DNA from: Vulcanimicrobiota bacterium
Lineage (GTDB): Bacteria > Vulcanimicrobiota > Vulcanimicrobiia > Vulcanimicrobiales > Vulcanimicrobiaceae
Reading direction: 5' to 3'
NCBI GenBank assembly: GCA_003140215.1
Contig: PLJL01000004.1
Location: forward strand, 1,395,762-1,459,761
DNA length: 64,000 nucleotides
Positions 27,599 to 38,834 of this stretch are shown one piece after another. The position numbers and the translations under genes were made by a program. The number at the start of each line of letters is the position of its first letter. Position 1 is the first letter of the stretch. The notes under the pieces are model-generated. The model was not told the origin of the DNA. It saw nothing but the letters and a program-made list of their open reading frames with translations, and did no database searches.

Positions 27599-28591
27599 GT
27601 GCTGCGCCGTTCTCTCGCCGCGTTCGTCCTTGCGACCCTGTGCATGGTCCCGCTGCTCGCCGCGGCGCCGGCGGTGCCCAAGGCGCCCGGCGCGTCGCCG
27701 GGGCCGCGTAACGACTACGCCGACACCGCGTTCACCGCGCCGCTGGGCCAAGGGCTGCGCGCGTTTTACAGCCGCGACTTCGTCGCGGCCCGCAAGGGCT
27801 TCGAGGACGCGATCGCCGTCGTGCCCGACAACACCCTCGCGATCTCGCTGCTCAACGCGACGGCGGCGCAGACGCCCGGCCAGCTCGACGTCCTCGTCGA
27901 CGCCGAGGAAGAGGCGCTGGCGAAGAACCCCAAGAGCCCGCTCGCGCACGTCCGGCTCGCGTTTTCGTACATGTTCGTGTCGATAACCGGCCGGGACCGG
28001 CGCATCGACGCGCGCGAGGAGCTCAACGCCGCCGTGCAGCTCGACCCGACCTCGCAGTCGGCACACACGGCGCTCGGTATCATGCGCGAGACCGAACGCA
28101 GCGCGAACCGGGCCAAGACCGAGTTTCTCACGGCGCTGGGGACCGATCCGCAGAACGTGCTGGCGCGCGAGTACCTTTCGCTGATCTATCAGAACGATCT
28201 CAAAGACCCGCAGCGTGCCCTCACCACCATCATCGACGTGCCGAACCTCGTCCCGGACTACGCCGACATCTACTTCCACTTGGCATCGCTCATGCACGAC
28301 CTGGGGCAATTCGACGCCGCGATCGGGTATGCGACGCGAGGTCTGCAAGCCGACGTCGGTCGCGTCGGCGAGGCCGGGCAGCACGGATACACCCTGCTGG
28401 CACGCATCTATCTCGACGAGAAGAAACCCGACGACGCGCGCCGCGTGCTGCGCGCCTCGATCACCGCTGGGACCGACACCGCGTACGCGAGCACGCTGCT
28501 CAAGAAGATCGACGACGGCGCGTACGGGAAACTCTCGCCGTCGCCGAGCCCGTCGCCTTCGACCTCGCCGGGCCCCAAGAAGAAGCCGTGA
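27599..28591 (+). CDS. exported TPR protein
   Basis: 330 residues from GTG 27599. Signal peptide (LRRSLAAFVLATLCMVPLLAAAPA). At least five TPR-like helix pairs cover residues about 50-300, e.g. GLRAFYSRDFVAARKGFEDA and ADIYFHLASLMHDLGQFDAA. It ends in a low-complexity tail of alternating Ser-Pro and a final KKKP. Probably a periplasmic scaffold for protein complexes. The stop overlaps the thioesterase start by 4 nt, so it leads the thioesterase-smpB transcript. Confidence 0.78.
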   Translation: MLRRSLAAFVLATLCMVPLLAAAPAVPKAPGASPGPRNDYADTAFTAPLGQGLRAFYSRDFVAARKGFEDAIAVVPDNTLAISLLNATAAQTPGQLDVLVDAEEEALAKNPKSPLAHVRLAFSYMFVSITGRDRRIDAREELNAAVQLDPTSQSAHTALGIMRETERSANRAKTEFLTALGTDPQNVLAREYLSLIYQNDLKDPQRALTTIIDVPNLVPDYADIYFHLASLMHDLGQFDAAIGYATRGLQADVGRVGEAGQHGYTLLARIYLDEKKPDDARRVLRASITAGTDTAYASTLLKKIDDGAYGKLSPSPSPSPSTSPGPKKKP

Positions 28592-29037
28592 GCGCGGAGC
28601 TCCCGGTCGACGACGGCCGCTGCTTCGCTTGCGGGCCGCACAACGCCGACGGGCTGCACTTGCGCTTCGAGGACGGCGACGGCGACGGCGTGCGCGCGCG
28701 CATCACCTTGCCGCCGCGGTTTCAGGGCTGGCGCGAAACCGCGCACGGTGGAATCGTGATGATGCTGCTCGACGAGGCCATGGCGCACGCCTGCCTGCGC
28801 GCCGGCGAACGCGGCGTGACCGCCTCGATGCAAGTCCGCTTTCGCGAACCGGTTCCGCTAGGGGCGCCGTTGGTGGTCAGCGGAAACGTGAAGTGGAAGC
28901 GGCGCGGGGTCATCGCGCTCGAGGCGACCGTCGCGCACGCCGACGGCACGCTGTTGGCCGGCGCCGAAGGCTCGTTCGTCTCGCGCGGCCCGCTGGGCAA
29001 GGGACCGTTCGGCGCGCCTGACCTCACCTTCGCCTAA
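28588..29037 (+). CDS. PaaI-family hotdog thioesterase
   Basis: 149 residues from GTG 28588 (overlaps the TPR gene). Hotdog fold: the N-terminal CFACGPHNADGLHLRF element, then the helix HGGIVMMLLDEAMAHA carrying the catalytic Asp/Glu of the PaaI/YbgC-like group, then strand residues TASMQVRFREPVPLG. It hydrolyses acyl-CoA thioesters, with the acyl specificity unknown. One nucleotide overlap (TAATG) couples it to smpB. Confidence 0.82.
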   Translation: MSAELPVDDGRCFACGPHNADGLHLRFEDGDGDGVRARITLPPRFQGWRETAHGGIVMMLLDEAMAHACLRAGERGVTASMQVRFREPVPLGAPLVVSGNVKWKRRGVIALEATVAHADGTLLAGAEGSFVSRGPLGKGPFGAPDLTFA

Positions 29038-29534
29038 TGGCGAAGATGAAGCAGGCTCGCGTCGCGGCCAAGGCCGAGCACGCGGCCAAAGCGCCCGAGC
29101 CGTCGTTGAACAATCGCCGGGCGCGCTTCGAGTACGAGAAGCTGGAGTCGCTCGAAGCCGGCGTCGCGCTCCAAGGCAGCGAGATCAAATCGATCCGCCG
29201 GGGCAACGTCTCGATCAACGAAGCCTTCGCGCGCTTGCGCGACGGCGAGCTGTTCTTGCTCAACCTCACCATCCCGCCGTACAAGGAAGCCTCGCACTTC
29301 AACCACGAGACGAATCGGCCGCGCAAGCTGCTGCTGCACCGCGAGCAGATCCAGCGGCTCGCCGGCCGCGCGGCGGAGAAGGGCCTTACGCTCGTGCCGT
29401 GGCGGCTGTACTTCAAAAACGGCCGCGTGAAGATCGAGCTGGCCTTGGTCCGCGGCAAGAAGCTGTGGGATCGCCGCCGGGACATTCAAGCGCGCGACGT
29501 CGAACGCGAGATCGCTCGCTCGACCACACGATGA
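29037..29534 (+). CDS. smpB: SsrA-binding protein
   Basis: 165 residues from ATG 29037. Starts with a basic extension, then the core NNRRARFEYEKLESLEAGVAL and GSEIKSIRRGNVSINEAF, then LLLHREQIQRL and the C-terminal basic tail GKKLWDRRRDIQARD, which places tmRNA in the A site. SmpB is essential for trans-translation rescue of stalled ribosomes. The 120 nt downstream is too short for tmRNA, so ssrA must be elsewhere. Confidence 0.95.
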   Translation: MAKMKQARVAAKAEHAAKAPEPSLNNRRARFEYEKLESLEAGVALQGSEIKSIRRGNVSINEAFARLRDGELFLLNLTIPPYKEASHFNHETNRPRKLLLHREQIQRLAGRAAEKGLTLVPWRLYFKNGRVKIELALVRGKKLWDRRRDIQARDVEREIARSTTR

Positions 29535-29596
29535 TGGTGATGGACCGAGCACTGCGGTATCGTCCTTTGCCGCCACGTTCGATGCGAGGTCGGACC

Positions 29597-29653
29597 GGGG
29601 GCCCCACGCAAGGCGTGGGGGGCGCGCAGCCTGGGGCGGAGCGCCTGTAAACC
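29597..29653 (+). repeat. family B leader repeat upstream of tilS
   Basis: Structure: hairpin CCCCACGC-AAG-GCGTGGGG (29602-29620), followed at once by GGCGC (29621-29625) which pairs with GCGCC (29641-29645) around an AGCC.GGGGCGGA-containing loop, then TGTAAAC. It ends just before the tilS ATG. The same layout lies before the chorismate mutase gene (45643-45700), with a different but self-complementary first stem. Confidence 0.6.
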
Positions 29654-29654
29654 C

Positions 29655-30473
29655 ATGCGCGGCGCTCGTCCGGAACGTGCTCTCGACGCGGTGGTGCGAA
29701 ACGCCGTCCGTTTCGCCCGCGGCGTTCGCGTGTGCGTCGCGTGCTCGGGCGGCCCGGACTCGGTGGCGCTCGCAGCGGTGCTCGACCGGCTCGCGCGTGA
29801 GGACGGCTACGACGTCGTGCTGGCGCACGTGAACCACGCGCTGCGTGCCGGTGCCGATCAAGACGAATGCGTCGCGTTCTCGGTGGGCGCGCGGCTCGGA
29901 CGCCGCGTCGTCGCGGCCCGTCTCGAGGTCGCACGTGCCGACGAGGCGACGCTGCGCGACGCGCGCTACGCGGCGTTGGCGCGGATCGCCGGCGACGCCG
30001 GCGCGTGCGCGGTGCTCACCGCGCACACCGCCGAAGACCAGACCGAGAGCGTCTTGCTGGCGCTGTTCCGCGGGACCGGGCTGGCCGGGCTGGCCGGGAT
30101 CGCGGAGCGGCGCGCGCTCACCGAGCACGTCGAGCTGGTGCGGCCGCTGCTGCGCGTCACCCACGCCGAGCTTGCAACGGAGCTGCGCCGCAGCGCGCTG
30201 CCCTACGCGCTCGACCCGACCAACGCGCAGCGGCGCTATCGTCGCAACGCGCTGCGCGAACCGCTCGACGCCTTGCGCGCGGAGTTCCCGCACCTCGACC
30301 GCGCGGTGGCGCGTTGCGCGGCGATCGTGCGCGACGAACTCGAAGGGACGCCGCGCGCGCAGGCGCGCCGCGCGCTGCGCGAGCGCCTGCGCGCTGAGGC
30401 CGCGCTCGCCGATGTCCCGTTCGAACGCATCGAAGCGGTGCGCAAGGCGGCCGAACGCGGGACGCGACCGTAG
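29655..30473 (+). CDS. tilS: tRNA(Ile)-lysidine synthase, short form
   Basis: 272 residues from ATG 29655. N-type ATP pyrophosphatase with the PP-loop CSGGPDSVALAAVL and the family signature HVNHALRAGADQDE, then TAHTAEDQTESVLL. It converts C34 of the CAU-anticodon Ile tRNA to lysidine so that it reads AUA. It ends after the substrate-recognition helices; the C-terminal domains of E. coli-type TilS are absent, as in other short forms. First gene of the conserved tilS-hpt-ftsH cluster; preceded by a family B structured leader. Confidence 0.9.
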   Translation: MRGARPERALDAVVRNAVRFARGVRVCVACSGGPDSVALAAVLDRLAREDGYDVVLAHVNHALRAGADQDECVAFSVGARLGRRVVAARLEVARADEATLRDARYAALARIAGDAGACAVLTAHTAEDQTESVLLALFRGTGLAGLAGIAERRALTEHVELVRPLLRVTHAELATELRRSALPYALDPTNAQRRYRRNALREPLDALRAEFPHLDRAVARCAAIVRDELEGTPRAQARRALRERLRAEAALADVPFERIEAVRKAAERGTRP

Positions 30474-30491
30474 AAGCGCGAAGGCGTCACG

Positions 30492-31061
30492 GTGCAGCAA
30501 ACGCTACCGCCGGGGATCGAGCGGGTTTTGATCGACGCCGGTGAGATCGCGGCCGCGAACCGGCGCATCGCCGAAGCGATCGCCCGCGACTACGCGGGCC
30601 GGTCGCTGATCTTGGTCGGCGTCCTCAAAGGGGCGCTCTTCGTGACCGCCGACCTCGCCCGCGCCCTGGCCGACGTGCCCGGCGGCCCCACCGACGTGCA
30701 GCTCGACTTCATCGCGGTCTCCTCCTACGGAAACGCGCACCGCTCGAGCGGCGAGGTCCGGCTGATCCAGGACACGACGCACGCCATCGAGGGCCGCAAC
30801 GTGATCATCGTCGAGGACATCGTCGACAACGGGCACACCCTGCACTACTTGCGGGCGATGCTGGAGAACCGCCGGCCGGCCTCGTTGCGAACGGCCGTCC
30901 TGCTGGACAAGCCGTACCACCGAGCGGTCGATGTGGCCCTGGATTACGTGGGATTGACGTGTCCCGACGAGTTCGTCGTAGGGTACGGTCTGGACTACCA
31001 GGAACGCTACCGAACTCTCCCCTATCTCGCGAAACTCCGGCCCGAGGTCCTGCCAGCATGA
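30492..31061 (+). CDS. hpt: hypoxanthine phosphoribosyltransferase
   Basis: 189 residues from GTG 30492, 18 nt after tilS. Type I PRTase: the PRPP-binding loop VIIVEDIVDNGHTLHYL, an earlier LVGVLKGALFVTADL, and the purine-contact region near VGLTCPDEFVVGYGLDY. It salvages hypoxanthine (and guanine) to IMP/GMP. In Bacillus and relatives TilS and HprT interact and co-regulate ftsH; the same order here suggests the link is conserved, though that is inference. Confidence 0.93.
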   Translation: MQQTLPPGIERVLIDAGEIAAANRRIAEAIARDYAGRSLILVGVLKGALFVTADLARALADVPGGPTDVQLDFIAVSSYGNAHRSSGEVRLIQDTTHAIEGRNVIIVEDIVDNGHTLHYLRAMLENRRPASLRTAVLLDKPYHRAVDVALDYVGLTCPDEFVVGYGLDYQERYRTLPYLAKLRPEVLPA

Positions 31062-31080
31062 GCCCGGCCACCATTCAGGC

Positions 31081-31137
31081 GCGAGACGTGTCCTACCGAG
31101 AAACGTTCTAAGGGTAGAACGGTACAAAGGGTCTCGC
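31081..31137 (+). promoter_or_regulatory. structured 5' leader of ftsH
   Basis: In the 81-nt gap before ftsH, GCGAGAC (31081-31087) is the exact complement of GTCTCGC (31131-31137). It encloses a hairpin CGTTCTA-AGGG-TAGAACG (31104-31121), a perfect 7-bp stem. The only Shine-Dalgarno-like bases (AAAGGG, 31126-31131) abut the outer stem. This could hide the ribosome site, as in RNA thermometers or protein-controlled leaders; the function is inferred. Confidence 0.45.
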
Positions 31138-31142
31138 AACCA

Positions 31143-33055
<1,913 letters not shown>

Positions 33056-33059
<4 letters not shown>

Positions 33060-34384
33060 GCGCTTCGCGGACGAGCTGCCGGGCCGCGATCGTCGCGGCC
33101 CTGTTCGTCTGCGCCGCCTGGAGATCGGCCGGCGCGCAAGATGCGGCGCCGGCCAACGGAACGCTGCCGGGCGGCGTCGTGTACGAGCTCCGTCCCGACG
33201 CTGCCCAATCCGCGGCGGCGGTCGCTTTGTGGTATCGCGCCCCGGCCGGCGGCTTCGACGGCACGGCGCTGCCCGGGCTCTCGCGGCTGGCCGCCGCGAC
33301 GGTGGCGGCCTCAACGCCCGTCACCGGGACCTCGTTGGCGCAGCTCGTGGACCGCTGGGGCGGCCGCCTCAGCGTCGCGGCCTATGCCGACAGCGTGTCG
33401 GTGACGGTGCTCGTCGCTCCGGACCACGTCGCCCGGGCCGTGCGCGCGCTGACCGCCGACTATTTCGCACCGGTGATCACCGCGGAGGGATTGCGTGTCG
33501 CGCAACGCGATTCGACCGAGGACGCGATCTATCGTTCGCTGGCGCCCGACGCGATCGAGGACGCGCTCGGCGCCGCGCTCTTCGCAAGCGGCCCGCTGCA
33601 CGACGGCGCGATCGGTAACCCCGACGGGCTCGCCAACGCGAAGCTCGAGCGCGTCCGCGCGTTTGCCGACCGGGCCTTTCGCCCGGGCAACGCCATTCTG
33701 GTACTGACCGGCAACGTCGATGCGACCGCGCTGTCCAACGTCGCCGCGCGCGCGGGTGCTACGCCCGCGTCGGCGTTGCCCGAGCCGGCCGCGGCGCAGG
33801 CGCCGCGACCGGACGGCGCGCCGCTGAACCGCGAGGGGGACTTCGCCGGAACCGGCTTGGGGTGGCTCGGACCGCCGATCGCCGACGAGGCCGCCGCGAC
33901 CGCGCTCGATTTCGTCGCCGACGCCTTGTTCGTACCGAAGCGCGGCATCGTCGCCAAGGCGCTGGGCAGTCGCAAAGCCGTGGTCACCGGGAAATTCGTG
34001 ACCTATCGAAATCCCGGCGTCTTCTTGGTGACGATCAGCGGCGACGAAGCCGATGCGGCGCGCCCGTTGGTGGACAAGGCGCTCGCGGATGCCGCCAAGC
34101 CGATGTCGCCGGCGCTCTTCGCCGTCGCGCGCGCGGCCTTCGTGTATCGGCTGCTCGGTGACATGGAAACGCCGACGGAGATCTCCGACACCTACGGTTG
34201 GTACGCCGTCGAAGGCGCTCCGGCGTACGCGCCGGCGGAGGGCGGAATGCGCGGCCGCTACTTCACGCTGGCGGCGCAGTTGACGCCGGCGAGCGTCGCT
34301 CAGGCGGTCGCCACGTTCCTGGGCCGCCCGCCGGCCGTCGTGACGGTCGTCAAGCGCGCGCTGCGCCCGCGGACGCAGACGTGA
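33056..34384 (+). CDS. exported M16-peptidase-like protein lacking the zinc site (first of pair)
   Basis: 442 residues from GTG 33056 (overlaps the ftsH stop). A signal peptide ends near residue 26 (SAGAQ). The two-domain M16/pitrilysin fold is visible: after the VALWYRAPAGGFDG strand comes GLSRLAAATVAA where active members have GLAHFLEHM, and WGGRLSVAAYADS where they have GGxxNAxTS. HxxEH is therefore missing. Half of a duplicated pair with the next gene. M16 proteases often work as one active and one inactive subunit; here both lack zinc ligands. Probably a periplasmic chaperone-like or scaffold complex. Confidence 0.75.
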
Positions 34385-35685
34385 TTCGCGCGCTCGCGGC
34401 GGCCGGTCTGTGCGTCGCATTGGCAGCGCCCGCCGCCGCGGCTCCGACCCGGACGACGATGGTCGACCTGGGTGGACTGCGGGCCTACGTCAGCAGCGAT
34501 CAGGGCCTCCCGCTGGCTGCCGTCGAGCTCGTCGTGCGGGCCGGACTCGAGCGCCAAACGCCGGCGCAGAGCGGGCTGGCGGCGCTGGTCGCGGAGGCGG
34601 TCCTGCAGACGCCGGTCGAGCCGGCGCCGGGCTCCGGACGAACGGTCGCCCTCACCGACGCGGTCGACGCGCGCGGTGCATCGATCGGGTACGCCGTCGC
34701 CGCGCAGCACGTGCGCTTCTTCCTCGAAGGGACTCCCGAGGGCGTCGCGGCGACGGCGCCGCTGGTCGCCCGGGCACTCGCCGAACCGTCGTTCGATCCG
34801 CCCGTGCTCGAGGCCGCGCGCGCCGTGTTGGGCGAGCGCATCGCCGACGAGGATTTCGATCCCACGGTCGTGGGCGTGGGGATGCTGCGCGCATCGTACT
34901 ATCGCGGCGGCGCCGGGCTCCCCGCGCTGGGGACCACCAGCACGTTGGCGGCGTTCACGCCGGCGGATGCGCGGGCGTTTTACGATCGCTGGTACCTGCG
35001 CGGCGGCGCGTTCGTCGCGGCCGTCGGCCACACCGGCGAGGCGACCGATGCGGCGGCGCGTTCCTTGGCGGGTGCGCTGCGCGAAGGCACCGCCGCCGCC
35101 GAGCGGCTCGTCACCCGGCCCTACGGCGCGCAGCCCAAGCGGATCGTGACGCATCGCGACGTGGGGTCCCTGTACGTCGCGCTCGGGTTTGCGGCGCCCT
35201 CGCTGGGCGACGCCGATTTTGCGACGGCGTGGGTGATTCGCGCGTTGCTGACCAGCGTCTTCGGCCGGGTGAGCGCGACGACGCAGCCGCCGCAACTGCG
35301 CTCGGTCGGTGCGGTGTACGGCTACGACACGTCGCCGGCGCAGTTCGTGCTCTGGCTCAACGGCAGCCGAATCGATGCCGCGGCCGGGCTCGGCGCGCTC
35401 GACACCGTGGTGAAGGCCGCGGCTGCGAAGCCGCTCACCGCCGCGGTGCTCAGCCGCTACAAGGAGACCGCGCGGGGCGACTGGGCGCTGCGCACGCTGA
35501 CCCTCGACGAGCGTGCCTTCGCGATCGGAAACGCTGTCTCGCACGGCCTGGACGCCGACGCCGGCGATGCCGTCGGCGCCGCGATCGGGCGCGTGACCGC
35601 CGCCGACGTGCAGCGCGTGGCCAAGAAGTATTTCCAGAGATTCGATGTCGCGCTGGTGATGCCGCGCGCAAGCTCCGGCGGCTGA
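34381..35685 (+). CDS. exported M16-peptidase-like protein lacking the zinc site (second of pair)
   Basis: 434 residues from GTG 34381 (overlaps its partner by 4 nt). Signal peptide (VIRALAAAGLCVALAAPAAAAP). The M16 pattern is clear: LRAYVSSDQGLPLAAVELVVRAG, then SGLAALVAEAVL in place of the HxxEH helix, then FTPADARAFYDRWYLRGGAFVAAVG, which is the usual M16 segment ahead of the second subdomain. No zinc ligands remain. The overlap and shared fold make co-assembly with the first protein likely. Confidence 0.75.
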   Translation: MIRALAAAGLCVALAAPAAAAPTRTTMVDLGGLRAYVSSDQGLPLAAVELVVRAGLERQTPAQSGLAALVAEAVLQTPVEPAPGSGRTVALTDAVDARGASIGYAVAAQHVRFFLEGTPEGVAATAPLVARALAEPSFDPPVLEAARAVLGERIADEDFDPTVVGVGMLRASYYRGGAGLPALGTTSTLAAFTPADARAFYDRWYLRGGAFVAAVGHTGEATDAAARSLAGALREGTAAAERLVTRPYGAQPKRIVTHRDVGSLYVALGFAAPSLGDADFATAWVIRALLTSVFGRVSATTQPPQLRSVGAVYGYDTSPAQFVLWLNGSRIDAAAGLGALDTVVKAAAAKPLTAAVLSRYKETARGDWALRTLTLDERAFAIGNAVSHGLDADAGDAVGAAIGRVTAADVQRVAKKYFQRFDVALVMPRASSGG

Positions 35686-35720
35686 ACATCGGCGCCGCGC
35701 AGCGAAGCGCGCGTGAAACC

Positions 35721-36815
35721 ATGTCCACCGCCCTCGTGCACGACTACCTCAACCAGCGCGGCGGGGCCGAGCGCGTCTTCGCGCACTTCGTGCGCGAGTG
35801 GCCCGATGCTCCCGTCTACACGGCGCTCTACGACGAACGGGCGGTTGGCGATCTCGTCCCGCGCGAGCGCGTGCGCACCTCGTTCGTGCAGCGCTTCCCG
35901 CTGCGCGGCCGGCTCTTCCGAGCGTATGCGCCGTTCTACCCGCGCGCCTTCGAAGCGTTCGATCTGTCGGCGTACGACGTCGTCGTCTCGTCCACCACGG
36001 CCTGGGCGAAGGGCGTGTTCGTGCGCCCCGATGCGGTCCACGTGTGCTACATCAACACCGTCTCGCGTTTCGTCTTCGACGCCGCGCAATACGTCGCCGG
36101 TTTCGGTGCGGGGACGTTCGCGCGCCCGCTGCTGCGGCAGCTGGCGGCCTGGGACGTTCGCGCGGCGCAGCGGCCGACGCGGTTGGTGGCCAACTCGCGC
36201 AACGTCGCCGCGCGCGTGCGGCGGTGGTACGGCCGCGAAGCCGACGTGTTGCCGTGCCCGGTCGACGTCGAGCGCTTCACGCCGGGCGCGGGGCGCGGTG
36301 ACTACTTCATCGTCGTCTCGCGGCTGCTGCCCTACAAGCGCATCGACCTGGCGATCCGCGGCTGCGCGCTCGCCGGGGTGCCGCTGCACGTCGTCGGCGA
36401 CGGACCGGATCAGCGCCGCCTCGCGGGGCTCGCGCGCGGCACGGCGACGACCTTTCACGGCCGCGTCGACGACGCGACCCGCAACGCGCTGCTCGGCGAC
36501 GCGCGCGCCGCGATCGTGCCGGGCGAGGAAGATTTCGGGCTGGTTCCGCTCGAGGCCGCCGCCGCGGGGCGGCCGACGATCGCCTACGCCGCCGGCGGCG
36601 CGCTCGAGACGATCGACGCCGGCGCGACCGGCGCGTTTTTCGGCGAGCCCGACGCGCGCTCGTTGGCCGCGGCCATTCGGGGCTTCGATCCGGCGCGGTA
36701 TCAGTCCGCGCGCCTGCGCGCGCACGCCGAGCAGTATCGGCCCGAGCAGTTTCGCGCGCGGCTGCGGGCGATCGTGGACGAGACCGTCGCCGCGCGGCGG
36801 GGTGCAACGGGGTGA
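35721..36815 (+). CDS. GT4-family glycosyltransferase
   Basis: 364 residues from ATG 35721. GT-B fold: N-terminal LVHDYLNQRGGAERVF, typical of GT4 mannosyl/glycosyl transferases in envelope polysaccharide clusters, and the C-terminal nucleotide-sugar site VVSRLLPYKRIDLAI followed by PGEEDFGLVPLEAAAAGRPT (the EX7E motif). It transfers a sugar from a nucleotide donor onto a lipid or polysaccharide acceptor on the inner face of the membrane. It overlaps the DUF2079 gene by 4 nt, suggesting one envelope-glycan pathway. Confidence 0.85.
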   Translation: MSTALVHDYLNQRGGAERVFAHFVREWPDAPVYTALYDERAVGDLVPRERVRTSFVQRFPLRGRLFRAYAPFYPRAFEAFDLSAYDVVVSSTTAWAKGVFVRPDAVHVCYINTVSRFVFDAAQYVAGFGAGTFARPLLRQLAAWDVRAAQRPTRLVANSRNVAARVRRWYGREADVLPCPVDVERFTPGAGRGDYFIVVSRLLPYKRIDLAIRGCALAGVPLHVVGDGPDQRRLAGLARGTATTFHGRVDDATRNALLGDARAAIVPGEEDFGLVPLEAAAAGRPTIAYAAGGALETIDAGATGAFFGEPDARSLAAAIRGFDPARYQSARLRAHAEQYRPEQFRARLRAIVDETVAARRGATG

Positions 36816-38110
36816 GCGAGCGCGCGTCGCTGCGGCCGCCGCGTGCGGTCGTCGTCGCGGCGGTGGTCTTTGCGCTGGTCTACATCGCGCTGGATCTCAA
36901 CAAGCTCTACGCGCTGCGCTACGGCGCCGATACCGGCACGTTCGTCCAGTGGCTCACCGGCGAAGCGCACGGGCGCGGCTCGTGGAACGGCGCCGAGTAC
37001 CGCCCGCATCTGCAGGTGCACGACTCGTGGGTGCTGCTCGCGCTCGTGCCGCTCATGGCCGCATTCCCCTACGCCCAGACGCTGTTGGTCGTGCAGGTCG
37101 TGGCGATCGCCGGCGCGGCGCTTGCGCTCGCCGCGTTCGCACGCAGCTGCGGCGCGAACGCTTGGGGCGCCACGGCGGTCGGGATCGCGTATCTGCTCTC
37201 GCCCTCCGCGCAGGGGATCGCGTACGGTAATTTCCTCGAGAACGTCTTCGTGCCGTTGCTCGCCGCGCTGGGCGCGCTCGCGGTACGGCGCCGCGCGCCC
37301 ATCGCGGCGCTCATCATCGCGCAACTGCTGCTGGGGCTCAAAGAGGACGAGGCGCTGTTCCTGGCCTGGTTCGGCGCGGCTTGCGCGTTGTGGTGGGATC
37401 GGCGGATCGGCGTCGCCGTCGCCGCGCTGGCGCTGGTGAACTGCGTGGCCTTCGTGGTGTTCGAACGGCTCGCCGGCGCGCAGCCCTCGCTGCCGGGCTA
37501 CGCCCTGCACGTCGACGAACCGCTGCAAAAGCTGGCGTTCTTCGCCGCGCTGCTCGCGCCGTTCGCCTTCGCTCCGCTGCTGCTGCGATGGCGGCTGCTG
37601 CTGGCGGCTCCGCTGGTCGCCGAGCTGGTCTTCAACCGCCCCTGGGCGTATCCGATCGCGCGCATCGGCACCCATTGGACGGCACCGCTCGTCGCGGCGA
37701 CCGCGCTCGCGGCCGCCTATGCCGTCGCGAAATACCCGCGCCTGGCGACACCGATGCTCGGCTGCGCGGTGTTGTGCGCGCTGTTCTTCAACGACACCGC
37801 GCTCAAGATCGGCCGCTACCCCTACGTCGTCGACCGCGGCGCATACGCCGCCGCGACGGCGTTGCGCGACGCACCGCGGCGCGTCGTGGTCCGCCGGCCC
37901 GTCGAGGGCGTCTACGTCGTCGCGGCGGCGAACCCGAACGTCGTGCTGGCCAAGTACGATCCGCGCGAGACCGGCTACTGCCCGGCCTACAACAAGGACC
38001 CGCGCGCGTTTCTGGCCTCGCTCGGCGTCGGTCCCTGGCCGGCGAATATCGCGCTATGCGGCGGCGTCCCGCTTAGAGCTGATGCAACGCCAGGACCGCC
38101 GCGACGGTGA
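36812..38110 (+). CDS. DUF2079 polytopic membrane protein
   Basis: 432 residues from GTG 36812 (GTGA overlap). About nine hydrophobic helices. DUF2079 features: DTGTFVQWLTGEAHG after helix 1, and RPHLQVHDSWVLLALVPL after it. The family is GT-C-like and is often found with envelope glycosyltransferases; it may use a polyprenyl-linked sugar. The soluble C-terminal part contains ANPNVVLAKYDPRETGY. Its last 38 nt overlap the convergent CPBP gene. Confidence 0.78.
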   Translation: MSERASLRPPRAVVVAAVVFALVYIALDLNKLYALRYGADTGTFVQWLTGEAHGRGSWNGAEYRPHLQVHDSWVLLALVPLMAAFPYAQTLLVVQVVAIAGAALALAAFARSCGANAWGATAVGIAYLLSPSAQGIAYGNFLENVFVPLLAALGALAVRRRAPIAALIIAQLLLGLKEDEALFLAWFGAACALWWDRRIGVAVAALALVNCVAFVVFERLAGAQPSLPGYALHVDEPLQKLAFFAALLAPFAFAPLLLRWRLLLAAPLVAELVFNRPWAYPIARIGTHWTAPLVAATALAAAYAVAKYPRLATPMLGCAVLCALFFNDTALKIGRYPYVVDRGAYAAATALRDAPRRVVVRRPVEGVYVVAAANPNVVLAKYDPRETGYCPAYNKDPRAFLASLGVGPWPANIALCGGVPLRADATPGPPRR

Positions 38111-38834
38111 GCAAGTTGAAGAATGCGTGGGCCAGCATCACGGCGACGAGCGAAGCGGTGCGATAGTATATCGCTGCCAGCACCATCCCCACCGCGGCGA
38201 GCGGCACGATGGCGCCGAGATTTCCGGGCAGCCAATGCGCCAAGCCGAACACCGCGCCCGCGAGTATCACCGCCAGCCAAACCGGCAGGTAGCGCAGCAG
38301 CGCGTTGAAGACGAAGCCGCGAAAGGTGAGCTCCTCGAAAAACGGCGCTGCGACGCAGGCCAGAAAAACGAATCCGCCCACGAGCGAGCCGCGCGCCGCT
38401 CGCAGCATCTGGACTTGTACCTCGTCGGCCTTGAGGTGAAAGACGCGCTCTTGCAGCGATCCGACCAGCGCGGCGACCGCGACCATGGCGAGCGCACCGC
38501 CGATCCCCCAGCCTAGGTCGTCGAGGCGCGGCATCCGCAGCCCGAGCTCGCGCAGCGAGCGGTGCGCGAGCAGGGGCAAGGCCGCGAACAGGATGGCGAG
38601 CGCGACGACGTACGAGGCGAACGTGGCCGCGAGGAGCGGCCAGGAGAAGATTCGGAGATCACTCTCCCGAGCGACGCCGAATACCAGCAGCGCGGCGCCG
38701 AACAGCGCGCCGGGGATCAGCTGCGCCGCGATGATGAGAAAGGCGAAACCGAGCGACCAATACCAGCGAAACGACTCAGCCGGCCAGCGCTTCGGCGAGA
38801 GCGGCGAAGGAGAAAAGGTCGAGGTCTTCACCAC
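38073..38834 (-). CDS. CPBP family intramembrane metalloprotease
   Basis: 253 residues from GTG 38834 (GTG 38831 also possible). About seven hydrophobic helices. The Rce1-like active-site motifs are present: EELTFRGF (two Glu), FGLAHWLPG (His), and MLAHAFFNL (His/Asn). Family members cleave prenylated or leader peptides, or serve in bacteriocin immunity; the substrate here is unknown. Its first 59 nt overlap the 3' end of rsmA in another frame, so the two are probably co-transcribed. Confidence 0.85.
   Translation of the reverse strand: MVKTSTFSPSPLSPKRWPAESFRWYWSLGFAFLIIAAQLIPGALFGAALLVFGVARESDLRIFSWPLLAATFASYVVALAILFAALPLLAHRSLRELGLRMPRLDDLGWGIGGALAMVAVAALVGSLQERVFHLKADEVQVQMLRAARGSLVGGFVFLACVAAPFFEELTFRGFVFNALLRYLPVWLAVILAGAVFGLAHWLPGNLGAIVPLAAVGMVLAAIYYRTASLVAVMLAHAFFNLLTVAAVLALHQL

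Noticed and set aside
29535-29654. Possible tmRNA (ssrA) downstream of smpB.
   Set aside because: Only 120 nt, lacking the tRNA-like acceptor ends and a tag reading frame; the space holds the family B leader.
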